Shown: piece after piece, positions 4,392 through 6,745 of the stretch
Layout of the letters: each line of letters opens with the position of its first letter
How positions within the stretch are numbered: the first letter of the stretch is position 1
Assembly (NCBI GenBank): GCA_900554265.1
Contig: USGZ01000093.1
Coordinates: 1 to 6,745 of the forward strand
Direction of reading: 5' to 3'
Origin: an uncultured Porphyromonadaceae bacterium
GTDB taxonomy: Bacteria; Bacteroidota; Bacteroidia; Bacteroidales; Muribaculaceae
Length of the DNA stretch: 6,745 bases
Position numbers and translations under genes: made by a program
Notes under the pieces: model-generated
Seen by the model: only the letters and a program-made list of their open reading frames with translations
The model's database searches: none
Told to the model about the DNA's origin: nothing

Positions 4392-4436
4392 TCCCGCGGA
4401 AAAGCGCGAGCAGCCGAATCGAATGGGCCCGCGGGA
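4392..4436. repeat. GC-rich inverted repeat before the 4469 gene
   Basis: TCCCGCGG (4392-4399) and CCGCGGGA (4429-4436) are perfect inverted copies with 29 nt between them, and a small CGCG/CGCG hairpin with an A-rich loop lies inside (4395-4408). It occupies the 4352-4468 stretch between two genes of opposite direction. On the minus strand the stem is followed by ATTTTC, a very short T-run. Role unclear: terminator, leader structure or protein site. Confidence 0.4.
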
Positions 4437-4468
4437 GCAAAACAGAAACTCTCTAAAACTCAACACCA

Positions 4469-4633
4469 ATGACCGACTTCGACCGCAAACTCCTTGAAAA
4501 GGCCAGCGGATTCCGCCGCTGGGACTACTTCAAAATCGATATCCTCCTCAGCATCGCCGACACCGAGGAAGGCCGCCGGCGTCTTCTCGAGCTCCGCTGG
4601 GAGCTGTACGACTCAGTCCAGGAAACCCTTTAA
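4469..4633 (+). CDS. 54-residue early phage protein, unknown function
   Basis: ATG 4469 opens a 54-residue frame beginning MTDFDRKLLEKASGFRRWDY and ending LRWELYDSVQETL, with TAA at 4631-4633. It is highly charged and looks like two helices (about 3-12 and 20-53). The D-x-x-E-G-R-R-R-L-x-E-L-R-W-E-L pattern resembles small proteins I associate with early regions of Bacteroidales prophages, without a known function. Codon use (C-ending Asp, Phe, Ile, Leu) agrees with the operon, which supports coding despite the short length. The next gene begins 11 nt after the stop. It has no signal peptide, membrane segment or metal site. Confidence 0.68.
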   Translation: MTDFDRKLLEKASGFRRWDYFKIDILLSIADTEEGRRRLLELRWELYDSVQETL

Positions 4634-4644
4634 CAGCAACAATC

Positions 4645-4890
4645 ATGAATAAGACCATATCGATTATCCGCATAAGCATCCTCCTCGCCCTGGCGGCATT
4701 CGCCTTCCTGTTCATTTTCGGCCAGGAACAGGGCCCGGCCTGGGAGCTCCACTTCATCGCCAACAAAGTCCTCGGCTTCGGCGCAGCATACTTCCTGGCG
4801 CGCCTATACAAACGCTGGCGCAACAGCGACCCCTGGCTGATGGCTTACGACGCCATGTGCCGCGGCGTCGGCAACGACAGCGAGGACTGA
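4645..4890 (+). CDS. Small two-span membrane protein of the early operon
   Basis: The 81-residue product has two hydrophobic segments: residues 5-26 (ISIIRISILLALAAFAFLFI and following) and about 38-53 (FIANKVLGFGAAYFLARL). A Lys/Arg patch (YKRWRN) follows and a soluble acidic tail ends GNDSED. By the positive-inside rule the loop after the second span should be cytoplasmic. Two spans and small size leave room for holin-like or toxin-like roles, but the early position beside DNA-binding and recombination genes does not favour a holin, and no function is claimed. ATG 4645 is 11 nt after the previous gene, and the next gene starts 3 nt after its stop, so it is part of one transcript. Confidence 0.72.
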   Translation: MNKTISIIRISILLALAAFAFLFIFGQEQGPAWELHFIANKVLGFGAAYFLARLYKRWRNSDPWLMAYDAMCRGVGNDSED

Positions 4891-4893
4891 CCG

Positions 4894-5172
4894 ATGACAT
4901 TCTTTCAGTTCAGCGACAAGAACGTAACCTTCGGCGTCTTCGTGAAAGCGATTGCAACAGCCGTAGTCAAACTCCTCAAAGAGGACGCCGCCGACCCCGA
5001 ATTCGTCAGCCAGCGCAAGGCCTTCGAGATGTTCGGCAGGGCCAACGTCGAGCGATGGCGCCGCCAGGGCAAAGTCAGCCCCTGCAAACGTCCGGGCAGG
5101 GTCGAGTACCGCACCGCCGACCTGCGGCTGCTGCAAAGAACTCAACAGGACTACCTGGAGCCATCGAGGTAG
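4894..5172 (+). CDS. Excisionase-like / MerR-like helix-turn-helix protein
   Basis: The 92-residue protein has an N-terminal helical part (residues 1-35) and a compact DNA-binding-type domain at about 36-82. The sequence FVSQRKAFEMFGRANVERWR forms the helix-turn-helix, and GKVSPCKRPGRVEYRTADLR supplies the wing and a final strand-helix. This order (helix, turn, helix, basic wing, Y-R-T-A-D-L) is that of the small winged-helix proteins related to MerR and phage excisionases. It may act in excision or as a regulator; no integrase is visible here to pair with it. It starts 3 nt after the preceding gene and ends 8 nt before the tRNA-like gene. The first 30 residues are not part of the fold and have no clear role. 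Confidence 0.7.
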   Translation: MTFFQFSDKNVTFGVFVKAIATAVVKLLKEDAADPEFVSQRKAFEMFGRANVERWRRQGKVSPCKRPGRVEYRTADLRLLQRTQQDYLEPSR

Positions 5173-5180
5173 CCACCCCC

Positions 5181-5273
5181 GGGAGAATACAACCAAGTGG
5201 CCAAGGTGTTGCGGCTGTCCACTGCCGCATTGCGATAATCGCTTCGCAGGTTCGACTCCTGCTTCTCCCACCA
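5181..5273 (+). tRNA. Class II tRNA-like gene with abnormal anticodon arm
   Basis: GGGAGAA (5181-5187) pairs perfectly with TTCTCCC (5263-5269), followed by A and an encoded CCA end (5271-5273). The T arm is perfect: GCAGG (5246-5250), loop TTCGACT, CCTGC (5258-5262). A D-loop with G-G (AAGTGGCCAA, 5195-5204) is closed by ACC/GGT, and a long variable arm with stem GCGA/TCGC (5232-5242) marks class II. The anticodon arm is odd. The best stem, TGCGGC/GCCGCA (5210-5215, 5224-5229), leaves an 8-nt loop TGTCCACT. The register giving a normal 7-nt loop CTGTCCA (5215-5221) has a GTC anticodon but a weaker four-pair stem including one G-T. D-arm spacing is also one or two nucleotides long. Amino-acid identity is left open. 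It lies inside the operon, 8 nt after the HTH gene and 30 nt before recT, so it must be cut from the mRNA if used. Confidence 0.7.
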
Positions 5274-5303
5274 ATCAACAATCATCCATAAATCACTCAA
5301 TCC

Positions 5304-6317
5304 ATGAGCAAAATCAATCTTACAGTAGAACAAATCAACAAACTCGAGCCTCAGGACATCGTCGCCAACGACTTCGTGCGCGACAAGTTCATCCAAATCT
5401 ACGAGGCCATGTGGACGCCCGCCACCGGCATCTCCGGCGAGGCTGCCTATGAACGCGAGAGCCGCAACTTCAGCCGCATCATCGGCGAGAAGGAAGACAT
5501 CCGCAAGAACTGCACCCGCTTCTCAATCTTTACCGCCTTCCTCGACGTGGCAATCTCCGGACTGTCCCTCGATGCCGGCACCCGCGCTCAGGCATACCTC
5601 CTATCGCGTTCCATCGTCGTCGACTCCTATCTCGACGCGCAGGGCAACAAAAAGAACAAGTACGAGACCCAGTGCGTCCTCACAATCTCCGGCTACGGCG
5701 AGCTCGTCTACCGCGCCCGCGTCGGCCAGATACGCCACGCCGACAACCCCGTCATCGTCTACGCCGAGGACGAATTCGAGTTCGGCGAACGCAACGGCAA
5801 CAAGTTCGTCAACTACACCTGTCGCCTCCCACACACCTCCGGCAATATCATCGCCTGCTTCATGAAGATTACCCGCGCCGACGGCACCCCCGACTATGCC
5901 GTCATGCTCCCCGAAGACTGGAGCCGCCTGGCAGGATATTCCGCACGGCAGAACCGCAAGTGGGACGAGCAGAACCGCCGCTGGGTCAAGGGCGACCCCA
6001 ATGCCCTCTACGGCAAGCAATCCGACAACACTTACAGAATCGACCCCGGATTCCTTGTGGCCAAGTGCATCAAGCACGCCTTCAAGTCCTACCCCAAGGC
6101 CCGCGTCGGCCGCGCCACCCAGTTCGAGTCCCAGCAGGTCGACGAGATGGAAATCAAGGACGATATCTACGGGCTCGCCGACGGCTCCATCGTCGACACC
6201 GCCACCGGCGAAGTCCTCCCCAAACGCGACAACGGCTTCGCACCCGCCCCCGACACCTCCGCCGGCGTCACCGTAAACCCCGAGACCTCGGCCGCCGGCG
6301 AGGATGACGTCTTCTGA
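5304..6317 (+). CDS. recT: RecT-family single-strand DNA annealing protein
   Basis: The 337-residue protein carries the RecT/Bet core at about residues 70-165: FSIFTAFLDVAISGLSLDAG, then RAQAYLLSRS, and CVLTISGYGELVYRARVG with the following IVYAEDEFEFG strand. Such proteins coat and anneal single-stranded DNA in phage recombination, usually together with an exonuclease and host SSB. Residues 205-270 form a basic region (ARQNRKWDEQNRRWVKG, KHAFKSYPKARVGR) suited to DNA contact. Residues 290-337 are a low-complexity Pro/Ala/Thr linker ending in the acidic-aromatic tip GEDDVF, reminiscent of the SSB C-terminal tip. Length is near or slightly above that of E. coli RecT. The start at ATG 5304 follows the tRNA-like gene after an A/C-rich spacer. 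No exonuclease is visible yet. Confidence 0.9.
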   Translation: MSKINLTVEQINKLEPQDIVANDFVRDKFIQIYEAMWTPATGISGEAAYERESRNFSRIIGEKEDIRKNCTRFSIFTAFLDVAISGLSLDAGTRAQAYLLSRSIVVDSYLDAQGNKKNKYETQCVLTISGYGELVYRARVGQIRHADNPVIVYAEDEFEFGERNGNKFVNYTCRLPHTSGNIIACFMKITRADGTPDYAVMLPEDWSRLAGYSARQNRKWDEQNRRWVKGDPNALYGKQSDNTYRIDPGFLVAKCIKHAFKSYPKARVGRATQFESQQVDEMEIKDDIYGLADGSIVDTATGEVLPKRDNGFAPAPDTSAGVTVNPETSAAGEDDVF

Positions 6318-6342
6318 AATCACCTTACAATCCCGAAACGCT

Positions 6343-6745
6343 ATGAACGACAACGACAACAGCATCCTGCCTATCCTCCGCCAGGAGAACGTGCAGATGA
6401 TAGTCAGCAGCGCCCCCGACGCCTACAACACCAACGCGCAGTCCTCCGCCCGCTGCTCCGACTTCGGCAAGAGACTCCTCGCCGAGATTCAGAGCGCCGG
6501 CATGTCCGACGACCTCGACCGCCGCTGCGCCGACTATATCGACAAAGCCAAGCGCACCCTCCGAGCCATGAACGAGCGCCGCGCACCCTTCACCAAACTC
6601 TTCGACCAGATACGCTCAGGCTTCACCGGCATGGAGAACGACGTCGACCCCGCAAAGAAAGATACCGTCCCATACCAGGTCCAGCAGGCCCGCAACGCCT
6701 ACGCCGCCCGCAAGCGCGAGGAGGCCGAACGCGCCCGCCGGGAGG
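6343..6745 (+). CDS. Charged coiled-coil protein downstream of recT, partial at the right edge
   Basis: ATG 6343 opens a frame still open after 134 codons at the end of the window. The visible part starts MNDNDNSILPILRQENVQMI and contains a helical region with LLAEIQSAGM (45-54) and KAKRTLRAMNERRAPFTKLF (68-87). From about residue 112 it becomes Gln/Ala/Arg/Glu-rich and coiled-coil-like (ARKREEAERARRE). Proteins with this layout are common directly after recT in Bacteroidales phages; a loose functional parallel is the DUF1351-type partner after recT in Firmicutes phages, but I see no sequence basis for that link. It lies 25 nt after the recT stop, so it is in the same operon and may aid recombination or replication. 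The C-terminus is unseen. Confidence 0.78.
   Translation, partial: MNDNDNSILPILRQENVQMIVSSAPDAYNTNAQSSARCSDFGKRLLAEIQSAGMSDDLDRRCADYIDKAKRTLRAMNERRAPFTKLFDQIRSGFTGMENDVDPAKKDTVPYQVQQARNAYAARKREEAERARRE

Noticed and set aside
3917..4456. 179-codon plus-strand frame across the lipoprotein gene and the zinc-ribbon-like gene
   Set aside because: Low-complexity Thr/Ser/Pro start and no fit with gene boundaries; it reads out of frame through one gene and antisense to the other.
4804..5396. Minus-strand frames beginning near the tRNA-like region (products such as MVGEAGVEP...)
   Set aside because: They are translations of the tRNA-like gene and of the antisense of the HTH and recT genes; peptides of this kind are a familiar artefact of reading through tRNA genes.
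5672..6307. Arg/Pro-rich plus-strand frames within recT
   Set aside because: Low-complexity out-of-frame readings of a GC-rich gene.
5601..6365. Long minus-strand frame of 254 codons opposite recT
   Set aside because: It is antisense to a clear RecT protein; the Val/Gly/Ala-rich product comes from the C-ending codons of the real gene.
1..6745. CRISPR array, insertion sequence or integration site
   Set aside because: No regularly spaced repeats, transposase or integrase-like frame, or target duplications beyond the repressor-end repeat were found by reading.

Overview
The window reads as part of a temperate phage or prophage, or a closely related mobile element, from a member of the Bacteroidota (probably Bacteroidales). 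Three things support this. The best promoter matches have the Bacteroides-type layout: TTG at about -33 and TAnnTTTG at about -7, 20 nt apart. Most leaders are A-rich and lack strong Shine-Dalgarno sequences. The gene set is that of a lysis/lysogeny region followed by an early recombination operon: an S24-family repressor, a small Cro-position HTH protein, several small early proteins and a RecT-family annealing protein. No integrase, attachment site or structural genes are visible, so prophage versus another mobile element stays an inference.

Left part (1-2113, all minus strand): five cargo (moron-like) genes follow the repressor in the same direction. They encode a membrane protein cut by the window edge, a small single-span membrane protein, a Cys/His-bearing lipoprotein, a secreted protein and a further lipoprotein or secreted protein. 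Spacing is tight, with two ATGA overlaps, and I found no consensus promoter inside, so they are probably co-transcribed with the repressor in the lysogen and act at the envelope. The last eight codons of the repressor plus its stop are present a second time, 588 bp further along, just before the second cargo gene. This looks like a scar of cargo insertion.

Switch region (2126-3797): the repressor reads left from about 2836. The identical 17-bp palindrome ATAAACATTATGTTTAT occurs at 2829-2845 and 3489-3505. Each copy sits between a TTG and a -7-like box at exactly the same spacing, giving two rightward promoter-operator modules 660 bp apart. The first (P1) reads into a small acidic protein (2912-3223). 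The second (P2) reads into the Cro-position HTH gene (3573-3797). Between them a leftward gene (3172-3438) converges on the P1 gene and overlaps it by 52 bp. The arrangement is therefore two divergent gene pairs, each with an operator, instead of the single divergent pair of simple phage switches.

Right part (3573-6745, plus strand, strongly C-ending codons): the early operon runs HTH protein, small lipoprotein, short uncertain ORF, a 54-residue protein, a two-span membrane protein, an excisionase-like HTH protein, a class II tRNA-like gene with an abnormal anticodon arm, recT and a coiled-coil protein cut by the window end. One small zinc-ribbon-like gene (4139-4351) lies on the opposite strand, inside the operon, with its own -7 box. 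The likely logic is that repressor bound to both operators keeps P1 and P2 silent while the envelope cargo is expressed. On induction the early operon supplies regulation, a membrane or lipoprotein activity, excision-type DNA binding and single-strand annealing.
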